Assembly (NCBI GenBank): GCA_021325235.1
Contig: JAJPHN010000006.1
Location: 410,950 to 474,949 of the forward strand
Direction of reading: 5' to 3'
DNA: 64,000 bases
Source: Terriglobia bacterium
GTDB lineage: Bacteria > Acidobacteriota > Terriglobia > Bryobacterales > Bryobacteraceae
In this document: positions 43,334 through 52,131 of the stretch, piece after piece
Layout of the letters: each line of letters opens with the position of its first letter
Position numbering within the stretch: position 1 is the first letter of the stretch
Made by a program: the position numbers and the translations under genes
The notes under the pieces: model-generated
Seen by the model: the letters and a program-made list of their open reading frames with translations, nothing else
Told to the model about the DNA's origin: nothing
Databases searched by the model: none

Positions 43334-44369
43334 AGAAAACCGTACGAGTTCGGCGGCATAGGCGCTCGGCTTTGCGCAGCAGCGTACTCACGGGCAGCTG
43401 CGGCAATTCTCTCATCCGAACCCAGCCACAGGCGCCGGTGTCCTCCGGCGGTACAGCTTCGTAAACGCGGCAGCGGTAATTGTGAAAAGTGATCGCGTGG
43501 CGAAATTCGCCGAGCAACTCACCCGCCTGAATGCCCGGCAGGTGAACCCGCTCGGGCAGTTCATAAAATCCGGGCATGAGCCGCGCATCCTGAGGCCGCT
43601 GCCAAAGTAAAACCGAACCCTCGCGCTCGACCCAGAAGAAAACCCGCTCTTCCACAACACTCTTTTCGCGCCCGAGTTTGACCGGAAATTCGTGAACACG
43701 CCCCGTCTGCCGCGCCGCACACAAGCTCGCAACCGGGCAAAGCAGGCATTGCGGATTTCTGGGCAGGCAGATCGTCGCGCCCAGTTCCATCATGGCCTGG
43801 TTGAACGCGCCGGGCTGAGTGCGATCGAGCACTTGATCGGCGATACCACGGAAGTGCGCGCGACCAGCCGGAGCCGCGATATCGGTTCCATCTGCGTACA
43901 CCCGGCTGAGCACCCGCAGAACATTTCCATCGAGAGCGGCATGCGGCCGGTTGAACGCGATACTCGCCACCGCTGCGCTGGTGTAGTCGCCGGCCCCGGG
44001 CAGCCGCCGAATCGCCTCATACGTATCGGGAAAGCTGCCGCTTTGTTTAATCGCCTGTGCGGCTTTCTGTAAATTCCGCGCGCGGTGATAGTATCCGAGC
44101 CCGGCCCAATACGCGAGCAGATCCTGCTCCGGTGCATCCGCAAGCGCCGCAACGTTCGGGAAGCGCGAGAGGAACCGTTCGTAATACGGGATCACCGCCG
44201 CAACACGCGTCTGTTGCAGCATGATCTCCGAAATCCAGATAGCGTATGGATCGCGCGTGCGGCGCCAGGGCAGGTCGCGCCGGTGCCGCTCAAACCAGCC
44301 AAGCAGCAGCGTTCGGAATTGTGCGGCGTCGAGCGGTGGCGGCTTTACTGCTCGAGTTCGCGTAGACAC
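43332..44369 (-). CDS. mutY: A/G-specific adenine glycosylase
   Basis: MutY removes adenine opposite 8-oxoguanine. The 345-residue protein has the helix-hairpin-helix-GPD core with SEIMLQQTRV (catalytic Glu), LPGAGDYTSAAVASIAF and ALDGNVLRV (catalytic Asp), the C-X6-C-X2-C-X5-C iron-sulfur loop (CLPRNPQCLLCPVASLC) and a C-terminal NUDIX-like domain that reads the 8-oxoG. Its start overlaps the aminotransferase 3' end by 25 bases. Confidence 0.94.
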   Translation of the reverse strand: MSTRTRAVKPPPLDAAQFRTLLLGWFERHRRDLPWRRTRDPYAIWISEIMLQQTRVAAVIPYYERFLSRFPNVAALADAPEQDLLAYWAGLGYYHRARNLQKAAQAIKQSGSFPDTYEAIRRLPGAGDYTSAAVASIAFNRPHAALDGNVLRVLSRVYADGTDIAAPAGRAHFRGIADQVLDRTQPGAFNQAMMELGATICLPRNPQCLLCPVASLCAARQTGRVHEFPVKLGREKSVVEERVFFWVEREGSVLLWQRPQDARLMPGFYELPERVHLPGIQAGELLGEFRHAITFHNYRCRVYEAVPPEDTGACGWVRMRELPQLPVSTLLRKAERLCRRTRTVF

Positions 44370-45691
44370 TTTTCCAGTGTCTCAATCGCGAAGTCCGCCT
44401 GAGCGCGATCGATGATCAGCGGCGGACAAAGCCGGATGCTGTTCGGGCCCGCGCCAAGCACCAGCAAGCCATGTTCAAAGGCCTTGAACTCGAGCTGATC
44501 GCGGAGTTGCGGAGCGCGTTCCTTGGTTTGCTGGTCGGCCACCAGTTCGATAGCGATCATCAGACCCAATCCGCGCACGTGGCCTACGTGGCGGAAACGC
44601 TGCGGCCAGCTCTGCAAGCGCTCAAGCAGATACTGTCCCATTTCCGCCGCGTTCGCCATTACACCGCCTTCGAGCAGATCAAGCGTGGCGAGCGCGGCAG
44701 CAATCGCTACTGGATTGCCGCCGAATGTCGAGGCATGCGCTCCCGGCGGCCAGTTCATAATGTCGGCTCGCGCAATCGTGGCGGAAAGCGGCAGCCCGCT
44801 CGCAATGCCTTTGGCCAGCGTCACAATGTCGGGTTCTACGCCGAAGTGCTCGGAGGCGAACATGCGGCCCGTCCGCCCCATGCCGCTCTGTACTTCGTCG
44901 TGCACCAGCAAAATGCCGTGCCGGTCCGCCACGCGGCGCAGCTCCTGATGAAATTCTTTCGGTGGCACCAGGTATCCGCCCTCACCCTGGATCGGCTCGA
45001 CGAAAATCGCGGCCACTTCCTCAGGAGGCAGTATCGCTTTGAAAAGCTGATCTTCGAGCACCCGCACGCATTCGAGCGCATGCGCGGCTTCGCTCATGCC
45101 AACAGGCCGGCGGTACACGTTCGGATACGCGATGTGATGCACAGGCAACGGCGGATGAAATCCGCGGCGCTGCGTCACTTTGCTTCCGGTCAGCGAAAGG
45201 GCACCCATCGTGCGCCCATGAAAGGCGCCAAAAAACGAGACGAACTTGTCCCTCCCGGTGTGATAGCGCGCCAGCTTGATCGCCGCTTCATTGGCCTCAG
45301 CTCCGGAAATGCCGAAATAGACGCGTTTCGGTCCGCTGCCCGGCGCGAGCGTTGCCAGGCGTTCGGCCAGCTGCACCATGGTCTCGTAATAGAAATCGGT
45401 CCCGGACATGTGCAGAAAGTCCGCCGCCTGCTCCTGAATCGCCCGCACCACTTTGGGATGTGAATGACCGGTAGCAACCACTGCGATCCCGGCAGCAAAA
45501 TCAAGGAAACGATTGCCGTCGACATCCTCGACAATTGCTCCTTCACCGCGCTTCATGACAAACGGATAACAGCGCGTGTAGGAGGGCGACAGTACTGCGT
45601 GATCGCGCTCGATAATCTTCTGCGCATTGGGCCCGGGAAGGGAAGTCACCAGATGCGGTAACAACGGATGAATGGCAGCTTCAGCCGGCAT
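44345..45691 (-). CDS. Class III aminotransferase (acetylornithine/4-aminobutyrate type)
   Basis: A 448-residue PLP enzyme of the omega-aminotransferase group. Motifs are FLDFAAGIAVVATGHSHP, SGAEANEAAIKLAR, FHGRTMGALSLTGSK, the VHDEVQSGMGRTG block with the PLP-ring Asp and the Schiff-base lysine in TLAKGIASGLPL. It moves amino groups from an omega-amino compound such as GABA to 2-oxoglutarate; the donor is not certain. It reads into mutY with a 25-base overlap. Confidence 0.88.
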   Translation of the reverse strand: MPAEAAIHPLLPHLVTSLPGPNAQKIIERDHAVLSPSYTRCYPFVMKRGEGAIVEDVDGNRFLDFAAGIAVVATGHSHPKVVRAIQEQAADFLHMSGTDFYYETMVQLAERLATLAPGSGPKRVYFGISGAEANEAAIKLARYHTGRDKFVSFFGAFHGRTMGALSLTGSKVTQRRGFHPPLPVHHIAYPNVYRRPVGMSEAAHALECVRVLEDQLFKAILPPEEVAAIFVEPIQGEGGYLVPPKEFHQELRRVADRHGILLVHDEVQSGMGRTGRMFASEHFGVEPDIVTLAKGIASGLPLSATIARADIMNWPPGAHASTFGGNPVAIAAALATLDLLEGGVMANAAEMGQYLLERLQSWPQRFRHVGHVRGLGLMIAIELVADQQTKERAPQLRDQLEFKAFEHGLLVLGAGPNSIRLCPPLIIDRAQADFAIETLEKCLRELEQ

Positions 45692-45812
45692 GGAATCACC
45701 TCAAAAAGAAAACAGGACGCGGACAGAGACGGGTTGCGCGGGACGGCGCGACTAGTCGGAGCCGAAGAGGGAGGGACGCGTGCTGGCCGGAACAGCCATA
45801 TCTCAAGAGTAC

Positions 45813-45848
45813 TGCGCGCCGCGCTTGCCTGCAAGTCGACGGCGCGCA
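45813..45848 (-). terminator. Stem-loop after the multicopper oxidase gene
   Basis: TGCGCGCCG (45813-45821) and CGGCGCGCA (45840-45848) are perfect 9-base inverted arms, 10 bases beyond the oxidase stop codon. There is no run of T after the stem on either strand, so efficient intrinsic termination is doubtful. The surrounding 45692-45857 shows no other feature. Confidence 0.4.
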
Positions 45849-45857
45849 GGAAAAGCC

Positions 45858-47918
45858 TTACTTCGTCGGCCGGACGCGTATTCGCGCCATCATGCCTCCG
45901 TCTTCGTGTTCGAGAATGTGGCAGTGATAAACGAAATCGCCGGCGATGGTGAATGGAATCTCCACCGTGACCGGATACGCCTGGCACAAACCTGCCCGCC
46001 AGTCTGCAATGGGATTGCTGTTGTCATCCGGCGGGTTGTTGCCGCAGGTGCCGTCGGCGTGCGGTAGCGGAACATTGTCCAGCACCAGACCTTTGATCGG
46101 TGCGGTGCCAGCGATCTCGTCGTTGGTCAGCAGCCGGAATTTGGTCTGATGCAGATGGAAGTTGTGGTCTTCGGTTGCGACGTTCACCAGCTGCCAGCGT
46201 TCCGTAACGGGTGCATTATTCGGCCCGAGCGGCACGCAAATCGTCGGCTTCATCGGATCGAATGGCGTCACATCCGTGGCGGGCGTGCCCACCACATTCC
46301 CGTTCTCATCGATCTCTTCATACGCCAATCCGAAGGCGTCCAGATTGCTTGTGGGCACCGCATAAAAGATGCGCCGCATGTGGCCGGGCGGCAGCGCTTT
46401 GCAGGAAGCGTCGGGCGCGACGGTCTGATTACTCGCAGCCATGCTGTGGGCCAGCGCCAGCGGCGAGGCCAGGCTGCTCGCTTCGCCATGCACGTCGAGC
46501 ACCGGAGGCATCAGTGCCGCCGGAGCCTGCACAAAATTTACCTTAGCCAGATCGACCTGCGGCCAGTAGTCGCCGCTCGGTCCGGTCTGAAAGCCCTCGG
46601 TCCGGAATACGGCAGTGGCGCCTTTCGGCGGCAGCGCAAAGCGATCCTGCGCATCGCGATAGGTAACCCAAACCTCGGCTCGCGAGCTGGGCATCATCAG
46701 CATCTCGCGCGTGCAGATGCCGCGGTTCGCCGCCGGCCCAAAGCCGCCCGGACATGGTTCGGATTTGAACTTGTTGCCGCCGAGCGCGGTCTTCTGCTCA
46801 TCCGATAGTCCGGCATCGGGGCTCACGCTCACACCATCGAGCGAAAGAATCTGGAACAGCATGCTGCGATTCTGAGCCGGGTTCCATAACTGCAGCCGGT
46901 AGCTCGCACTTCCGGAAGCATTCGTGAGTCGCCAGATCTCACCGAGCGCGGGGTTCACCGTCACGCTGGGGTACTGCTGGCCGCTTAACGTCACAAACCA
47001 TTTGCCGCCCGTGTAATCCGGGCCGCCTTCCTCGCCGTCATTCTGCCCGTCGCAGCTGCCCTGGCGTGCCGGATCTCCCGTTCCCGGTTGTGGCGGGCAG
47101 AAATCCGGATCCTCCTGCGTCTGGATAGTACCGTCGGGCAAAACCTGCGTATCTTTAAGAATCATGTGCCGCGTCCGGATCTGCGATACCAGCGCGGAAC
47201 ACAGCCGGTCGCGGCAAACATAATCGCTCACATCGCCGACCGTGATGATGCCGCTCATTCCGGCCGAGATCTGATTGAGCGAGATGCCATGCGCGTGCGG
47301 ATGGAACCAGTACAGGCCCGAAGGGTGACTATCGGGAATCTTGATCTCGTAATCGGTGGAATCGAAGCGCACCGCCGAGTGCATATGCGGGCTCACTTCC
47401 GGCTTGCCGTTTGCCGAGTTGAAGGTCAGTACGAAAACGTTGTCGCCATAGGTCGGATTCGCCGCGCTCGGACAGTGCGGCGAAACCAGCATGCCGTGCG
47501 TGTGCAGATTCGTGGGATTCAGGGCCAGAAATTCGAATCCTGGATCGCTCGCATGATCGCTGTCGTGTACCGGAGGCAGCTGATTCACCAGGTGAATGCG
47601 CAGCGTGTCGCCCTTTTGCAGCTTCAGTCGAGTACCGCCGTACAGATTCAGCGGCTGTACATTTCGCTGCGGGCATGTTTCCGAGCCATCCTGCGGCCGT
47701 TCGCAGATATCGTAGACCCAGCCAATCGGAGCGCCGGGAAGAGTAGAGACAGGCGCGGCTCTGGCGACCATCAGAATGTCCAGCAAACCGTTCGTGCTGG
47801 CGATGGTGATGGGTTCGCGCAGTTCCGAAACTCCTGGACCCTGCGCAAAAGCAAGTGGCGCACCCGCAGCGATAATGGCTGCGAGCGCGCACACAGAGAC
47901 GGCGTATGTTGTTTTCAA
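45858..47918 (-). CDS. Secreted multicopper oxidase
   Basis: A 686-residue protein with a signal peptide (residues 1-25). All copper-ligand motifs are present: NLHTHG near residue 140, WFHPHAHG near 205, HNFHLHQ near 590 and the C-terminal VYHCHILEHEDGGMM with type 1 copper ligands Cys, His and Met. It oxidises phenolics or metals with reduction of oxygen to water in the periplasm. It is longer than usual (~500) with inserted loops. Translation starts at TTG with a strong GGAGGA ribosome-binding site. Confidence 0.9.
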   Translation of the reverse strand: MKTTYAVSVCALAAIIAAGAPLAFAQGPGVSELREPITIASTNGLLDILMVARAAPVSTLPGAPIGWVYDICERPQDGSETCPQRNVQPLNLYGGTRLKLQKGDTLRIHLVNQLPPVHDSDHASDPGFEFLALNPTNLHTHGMLVSPHCPSAANPTYGDNVFVLTFNSANGKPEVSPHMHSAVRFDSTDYEIKIPDSHPSGLYWFHPHAHGISLNQISAGMSGIITVGDVSDYVCRDRLCSALVSQIRTRHMILKDTQVLPDGTIQTQEDPDFCPPQPGTGDPARQGSCDGQNDGEEGGPDYTGGKWFVTLSGQQYPSVTVNPALGEIWRLTNASGSASYRLQLWNPAQNRSMLFQILSLDGVSVSPDAGLSDEQKTALGGNKFKSEPCPGGFGPAANRGICTREMLMMPSSRAEVWVTYRDAQDRFALPPKGATAVFRTEGFQTGPSGDYWPQVDLAKVNFVQAPAALMPPVLDVHGEASSLASPLALAHSMAASNQTVAPDASCKALPPGHMRRIFYAVPTSNLDAFGLAYEEIDENGNVVGTPATDVTPFDPMKPTICVPLGPNNAPVTERWQLVNVATEDHNFHLHQTKFRLLTNDEIAGTAPIKGLVLDNVPLPHADGTCGNNPPDDNSNPIADWRAGLCQAYPVTVEIPFTIAGDFVYHCHILEHEDGGMMARIRVRPTK

Positions 47919-48290
47919 GCGTTTTCCTCCGACGCTTCCATGAAGAAGCGTTCCCCCGGTTTCGGCGTTTAACGCGCAGCTTGAATCTGCGCGACCGGCG
48001 TGCTTAGAGGCATTCTGCCAGCCAATCGCGATTTGCGCAGTACTAGAGCGTTTTGCGGAGAGTCACGCAGGCGGAGGGCGTGGATGTTATCCGGCCCGTT
48101 ACAGGAGGGAAGCAGGCGGATAAAGTTTTAGTACTTCTAGTCGTGTGTCGCGGAGAAAGCGTCTACCACGCAGGTGCTGCTCCGGTCGCTACGCTCGCGG
48201 CTCTGATTCACCGGATTCCAGACTCGGAGCCATGAGCGCAGCGATTGGAGGCATTCGGTTCCGTGGTAACGAACACACCGCGACGCGCCA
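47919..48290. other. Intergenic stretch with one perfect hairpin
   Basis: The 372 bases between the multicopper oxidase and the YkgJ gene contain no convincing gene. A perfect inverted repeat CGCGCAG-CTTGAAT-CTGCGCG (47973-47993) lies in the oxidase leader, about 55 bases from its start, and could be an operator or attenuator. A 60-codon frame at 48053-48235 has no ribosome-binding site or recognisable sequence. Confidence 0.5.
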
Positions 48291-48710
48291 CTAGCCGTCG
48301 TCCCCATAGAAGCTCGGGTAAGCGCGTTTCATCTCGCTGGCTGTCTCCATGGCGCTCCCGATCTGCACGAGCGGACCTTTGCCGATACCAGGGCAGCGTT
48401 TCGCTTCCTCCCGCCAGGCCTTAACGTCTTCCACCAGCTCCGGCCAGAACGGATACACCCGGCATTGCACCGGCTTGACCGGATGGATCGAACACCCGCT
48501 GGCGGTCAGGAAATGGCATTGGCCCTCGAGCGGCTTGCGAAACCGCAGGACGTTCCGAAACCGGATCACGTATCTGGCTTCGAAGGCCTCCCGTGTCATC
48601 CCGGTGAATGCGGCGGCACGCGACAGGTCGTCTTCGGTCAGGTAAACAAATCCACGCGTCTGGCAGCACCTGGTACACCCGGGCTGGCAGGCGAAGCGCA
48701 GTTCCATCAT
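48291..48710 (-). CDS. YkgJ-family cysteine cluster protein
   Basis: A 139-residue protein with the family's CQPGCTRCCQ motif at the N-terminus and later cysteines in CHFLTASGCSIHPVKPVQCRVYPFWPE, a Fe/Zn-chelating cluster arrangement. The function of YkgJ proteins is not established. It starts immediately after the stop of the UBP zinc-finger gene, so the two are coupled. Confidence 0.85.
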   Translation of the reverse strand: MMELRFACQPGCTRCCQTRGFVYLTEDDLSRAAAFTGMTREAFEARYVIRFRNVLRFRKPLEGQCHFLTASGCSIHPVKPVQCRVYPFWPELVEDVKAWREEAKRCPGIGKGPLVQIGSAMETASEMKRAYPSFYGDDG

Positions 48711-49004
48711 TCAGTCGAGCGGCTGCGCATGCGCCACGCCTTGCGAGAGATCGTAGGCTTTCTCATCGACGTAACACCAGCCCCAGTCTTCACCCGGTTC
48801 GATGGAACGCACCGTCGGGTGCCGGGAGTCATGGAAGTGCCGCGTGGCGTGCTTGTTCTTGGAAGAATCGCAGCAGCCGACGTGGCCGCAGGTCAGGCAG
48901 ATTCGCAGATGCACCCAGCGGGCGCCGGTCTTGATGCAATCCTCGAAGACGTGGCGGGCCGGCTGAAGGTCTTTGGCTTGCCGGATGTGCTGGCAAACGT
49001 TCAT
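48711..49004 (-). CDS. UBP-type zinc finger (ZnF-UBP) protein
   Basis: A 97-residue protein that is essentially one ZnF-UBP domain: C-x-H at the start (VCQHI), WVHLRICLTCGHVGCCDSS in outline (cysteines and histidine for zinc), ATRHFHDSRHP and EPGEDWGWCYVDE. In eukaryotes the domain binds the ubiquitin C-terminus; stand-alone bacterial copies have no known partner. It is the gene upstream of ykgJ, and the insertion element starts only 42 bases before its start codon. Confidence 0.87.
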   Translation of the reverse strand: MNVCQHIRQAKDLQPARHVFEDCIKTGARWVHLRICLTCGHVGCCDSSKNKHATRHFHDSRHPTVRSIEPGEDWGWCYVDEKAYDLSQGVAHAQPLD

Positions 49005-49037
49005 AACGGCAGTTGTCCGATAACGTATATTATGTCA

Positions 49038-49045
49038 ACTCGCAC
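49038..49045. repeat. Left copy of the 8-bp target site duplication
   Basis: ACTCGCAC directly abuts the left end of the element; the same eight bases follow the right end at 52157-52164. Confidence 0.9.
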
Positions 49046-49070
49046 TGTATAAATATACTTCACTAATCCA
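49046..49070 (+). repeat. Left terminal inverted repeat of the IS1595-type element
   Basis: Begins TGTATAAATATACTT and continues CACTAATCCA. It pairs with the right repeat at 23 of 25 positions; differences are at positions 1 and 16. Confidence 0.9.
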
Positions 49071-49106
49071 AAAGCTGGTACGCTGGTATCAGCATGACAC
49101 GCTCAC

Positions 49107-50297
49107 ATGGGTTTGGCGTGGAAGAATAACTCAATGGTTGATGGTAGCCTACTGCCGCCAGACGGCAAGAATCAGCTGCCAACTACTCCCGGCGTCATGC
49201 GGCGCGATGACTCGCCACCGGGGCGGTACACGGTATGGGCAGTCCCCAAAAAGCAACTGGCTGCCGCCACAATCTCCGTCGCTGGTCTCCTTAGCTTTTT
49301 GCTTTGGCTGCTGTCGTATTTTCTTCAATTGCGAGGCGTTGTGGACTTGGTAGCGTCTCGAATAGTTCTCGCATTGATGTGGGCGGTGGCATTGGCGGGT
49401 GTTTGGATCATCACGATGCTCTTCCCTAAGGGGAAACGAATGATCCGAGCGATGGCCGCGTTGGTTTTATTGGCTGGGGTCATGTGGCTAGACGCATGGG
49501 CACCGAAACCGAAGACGAGCGCAGGTACTCGGGTCGCGGTGTGTCACATAGAGCCGCAGGCCAGACCGCTTGTGGCATCTCCTAAACCATCCGAAGCACC
49601 GGACGAGATGTTACTTTCGGAAGCCCTTCTGATCCAGCGTGGGATTCTTCAGCTTTCCAGCATCGACAATAATACCCGCCGGAAAGAGCTAAATAGTCAT
49701 GGCACGCACCCGAGGCCAGACAGTGCAGATAATGCTGAGTGCATTTTGCTCCAGCAATGGGAGTCCGATCTCAGAGTTCCAGCGATGGCAATTCAAAAGG
49801 CGATTCTCCAGCGAGTTCCACTAGAACAGCGAGTGCCGTCCGAAACTGCTCGTGTACGACTTGCTTACCTACACCCAAAAGATGTCGGCACTTTGCTTGA
49901 TGTGGTGGAGGGTGATCTGGCCCGCCTCATTACGGCGCTAGAGCGGGCAAAACATCTCAAGAGTTCAGAGCTTCCCAAAAAGCGATGGATAGTCTCGCTC
50001 GACTACGAGAGGATAATCCCCGCAGAATACGACGACGACAACACCGAACTGTCTCAGCAGTTTTCCACGCCGGACGGAATCACGGCAGAGGTGCGGTGGA
50101 TCGGATTCCAGTCCCCCAACTTCTTTTCGCTGTGGGTTGTGCTTAAGGCGTCCCCTTCTAACTACAAAACCGTGCGTATCACGTTTGACGACGGGACTCA
50201 GTTGGACTTACCTGCGAGCGCGACACCTTCGGGTGTCGCGCTGTTCCCGCAGAAACACGACCTCAAAATCACGGCGATTGCCGGAATGACTGAATAG
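49107..50297 (+). CDS. Passenger protein 1: three-helix membrane protein of unknown function
   Basis: A 396-residue protein that I cannot place in a family. Three hydrophobic segments lie at about residues 52-76, 86-107 and 112-132, after a ~45-residue hydrophilic N-terminus. The ~260-residue remainder is soluble, begins with a Pro/Ser-rich linker and ends in a beta-rich stretch (YKTVRITFDDGTQLDLPA). The start is 37 bases inside the left terminal repeat; a second in-frame ATG is nine codons later. Codon use is less GC-biased than in flanking chromosomal genes, consistent with transfer together with the element. Confidence 0.7.
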   Translation: MGLAWKNNSMVDGSLLPPDGKNQLPTTPGVMRRDDSPPGRYTVWAVPKKQLAAATISVAGLLSFLLWLLSYFLQLRGVVDLVASRIVLALMWAVALAGVWIITMLFPKGKRMIRAMAALVLLAGVMWLDAWAPKPKTSAGTRVAVCHIEPQARPLVASPKPSEAPDEMLLSEALLIQRGILQLSSIDNNTRRKELNSHGTHPRPDSADNAECILLQQWESDLRVPAMAIQKAILQRVPLEQRVPSETARVRLAYLHPKDVGTLLDVVEGDLARLITALERAKHLKSSELPKKRWIVSLDYERIIPAEYDDDNTELSQQFSTPDGITAEVRWIGFQSPNFFSLWVVLKASPSNYKTVRITFDDGTQLDLPASATPSGVALFPQKHDLKITAIAGMTE

Positions 50298-50328
50298 AAA
50301 CCGCCCGAAAACGTGCCATGATAACAGC

Positions 50329-50523
50329 ATGGACGAACTCTCGAAGAAAGAAATGGTCGAGGGGCCGGAAGCGTTCAAACGATTTGACGCTCTTGTAGGC
50401 AAAGTGCTGTCGGTGTCTAAAGAAGAACTGCTACGGCGAGAGGTAAAGCATCAGAAGGCGGCACATCTACGGGGTAAGAAGCGCGGGCCGAAGCGCGTGA
50501 CGGAGCAAATTGGACGAAGCTAG
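50329..50523 (+). CDS. Passenger protein 2: small basic protein of unknown function
   Basis: A 64-residue protein. The first half is acidic and helical (EGPEAFKRFDALVGKVLSVSKEEL) and the second half strongly basic (LRGKKRGPKRVTEQIGRS). This EGPEAF-RF...VSKEEL-RRE pattern recurs in many small uncharacterised bacterial proteins, which sometimes sit beside toxins, but no toxin partner is evident here. It lies 31 bases after passenger 1. Confidence 0.6.
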   Translation: MDELSKKEMVEGPEAFKRFDALVGKVLSVSKEELLRREVKHQKAAHLRGKKRGPKRVTEQIGRS

Positions 50524-50610
50524 CAGGCTTAATTCCATTTCTTTTTTCAGCACGGTTTATGAACGCGATCTGCTGATCCTGTTTTACAATGGGAGATATT
50601 CTCCGCGTAA

Positions 50611-51072
50611 ATGAACGATCCTCAAAGTTCGCCAACGGCTACCCATGCCGAGCAATTGCAATTGCACCGAGAGTCAATTGGCCGAGTGAAGAGACCGATT
50701 ATCTGGGAGCAGGTTGTAGAAAAGGTCAAGACTGCGATCCTTATGCAATCCGGGCGGGGAGAGAGGAGCCTTGAGGCAAAGTTCGAGCAGAGTGCGGACG
50801 ACGCATTCCGAATAAAAACAGCCTTGTTCCCTCTGGCAACCGTCGATGTTTGTTTCAAAGAAACACGGCTCGTGAGTATCACGTTCTCATACCAGCGCAC
50901 CGATCTGTCAAGCACTCGCACCTGGAAGGACTATTTAGAATTTGATACTGACCACAATAACAACGTGCAACTCTACCACCGGGGCGAGCCGATCAGCGTT
51001 GATGATGCAGCAATGTTGATACTACACCCCGTAAGAAGAGACCCAAGCTTCTCGCCACCAAACTCAAACTAG
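50611..51072 (+). CDS. Passenger protein 3: hypothetical
   Basis: A 153-residue hydrophilic protein with no signal peptide, membrane segment or family motif I recognise. Residues ~28-60 look helical (WEQVVEKVKTAILMQ) and ~60-110 beta-rich (ATVDVCFKETRLVSITFSYQR). A TACAAT box about 27 bases before the start may be a -10 element. It converges on the transposase gene; the 49 bases between them contain nothing notable. Confidence 0.6.
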   Translation: MNDPQSSPTATHAEQLQLHRESIGRVKRPIIWEQVVEKVKTAILMQSGRGERSLEAKFEQSADDAFRIKTALFPLATVDVCFKETRLVSITFSYQRTDLSSTRTWKDYLEFDTDHNNNVQLYHRGEPISVDDAAMLILHPVRRDPSFSPPNSN

Positions 51073-51121
51073 ATACGAACAGGGTTTGCGTTTCCCGCGT
51101 CCTTCCCGCCGCGCTTCCTGC

Positions 51122-52105
51122 TTAGAAAGCTTCCTCGACTTGCTTTTGCTCCTCCTTCCCGGTTAGCTGCTGGTACGTTAACCGCCGACCGAGAATCTGG
51201 TCGCAAAGGCAGTGAAAACGGTCCACTTCGCTCATCTTGCTGCCATCTGGACTCTTCCGATGGTTGTAGCGAAATGCCTGCTCATCTACGTAGCGAAACA
51301 GATGAAACGGCTCAACTGCGATGTACGTTCCGCCCAAGCCGCGTTTCAGGAGCGACCAGAAGTTCTCCAGTCCGTTGAGGTGAATTTGGCCGTTAACGTA
51401 CGTTTCGGCGTGATTGATCACGTCGTGAACGTAATCGGCCTGCAATCCGAAATACGTTTTTAACTCGTCGGTGTAAACATGCGATCCCGGTTCGATGTTC
51501 TCCTCAACGTTGGGAATCAGGCTCGTGTAGGAACTGTCTTGAATGACGTTCGCTCGAATGTGGCCGCCGCGCTGCAGTATGCCTTGGACGCCGACTTTGC
51601 CGACCTTACCTCCGCCTGCGCCCTGTAGTTTTTTTGCTTTTACGGCCTTGTGCATGTTTCGAGCTTTGCCGCCGATGAACGTCTCGTCAATCTCAATCTC
51701 GCCAGAGAGTTTTCCGCCTTTCTTTTCGTCCTGCATGGCAAGCCGGATGCGATGCAGCATAAACCACGCCGTTTTTTGCGTGACACCCAGATCGCGATGC
51801 ACCTCCCATGAACTGATCCCGTTACGGCAATTGGCGACCAGCCACATGAGTGGGAGCCATTTGTGCAGACCGATCGGCGAGTCTTCCATAATTGTCCCGA
51901 CCTTGATAGAGAACTGCCGCTTCGGATGCCGATTGGAGCACTGCCAGCGCTTGTGCTCGCGCAGATAGTGAACTCGATCCCCGCCGCAAGTCGGACAGAT
52001 CACCCTCCCATCCGGCCAGCGTTTCCGCGCCAGATAGGAGATGCAAAACTCATCGTCCTTGAAGTATCGAACCGCCTCAAGCAGTGTTTTTGGCCCGTCT
52101 TCCAT
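51122..52105 (-). CDS. IS1595-family (ISXO2-like) transposase
   Basis: A 327-residue transposase. An N-terminal zinc ribbon (CPTCGG ... RWQCSN) precedes a helix-turn-helix region (WEVHRDLGVTQKTAWFMLHR) and the ISXO2-like DDE core: Asp in EIEIDETFIGGK, Asp in HVYTDELKTY and Glu in NGLENFWSLLKRG. It looks intact. It begins 51 bases inside the right terminal repeat and reads leftward across a third of the element. Confidence 0.93.
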   Translation of the reverse strand: MEDGPKTLLEAVRYFKDDEFCISYLARKRWPDGRVICPTCGGDRVHYLREHKRWQCSNRHPKRQFSIKVGTIMEDSPIGLHKWLPLMWLVANCRNGISSWEVHRDLGVTQKTAWFMLHRIRLAMQDEKKGGKLSGEIEIDETFIGGKARNMHKAVKAKKLQGAGGGKVGKVGVQGILQRGGHIRANVIQDSSYTSLIPNVEENIEPGSHVYTDELKTYFGLQADYVHDVINHAETYVNGQIHLNGLENFWSLLKRGLGGTYIAVEPFHLFRYVDEQAFRYNHRKSPDGSKMSEVDRFHCLCDQILGRRLTYQQLTGKEEQKQVEEAF

Positions 52106-52131
52106 ATACTTCTAGTATCCGCCTACTCGGT

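Noticed and set aside
48053..48235. 60-codon frame between the copper oxidase and ykgJ
   Set aside because: No ribosome-binding site, no recognisable sequence and unusual composition for a gene.
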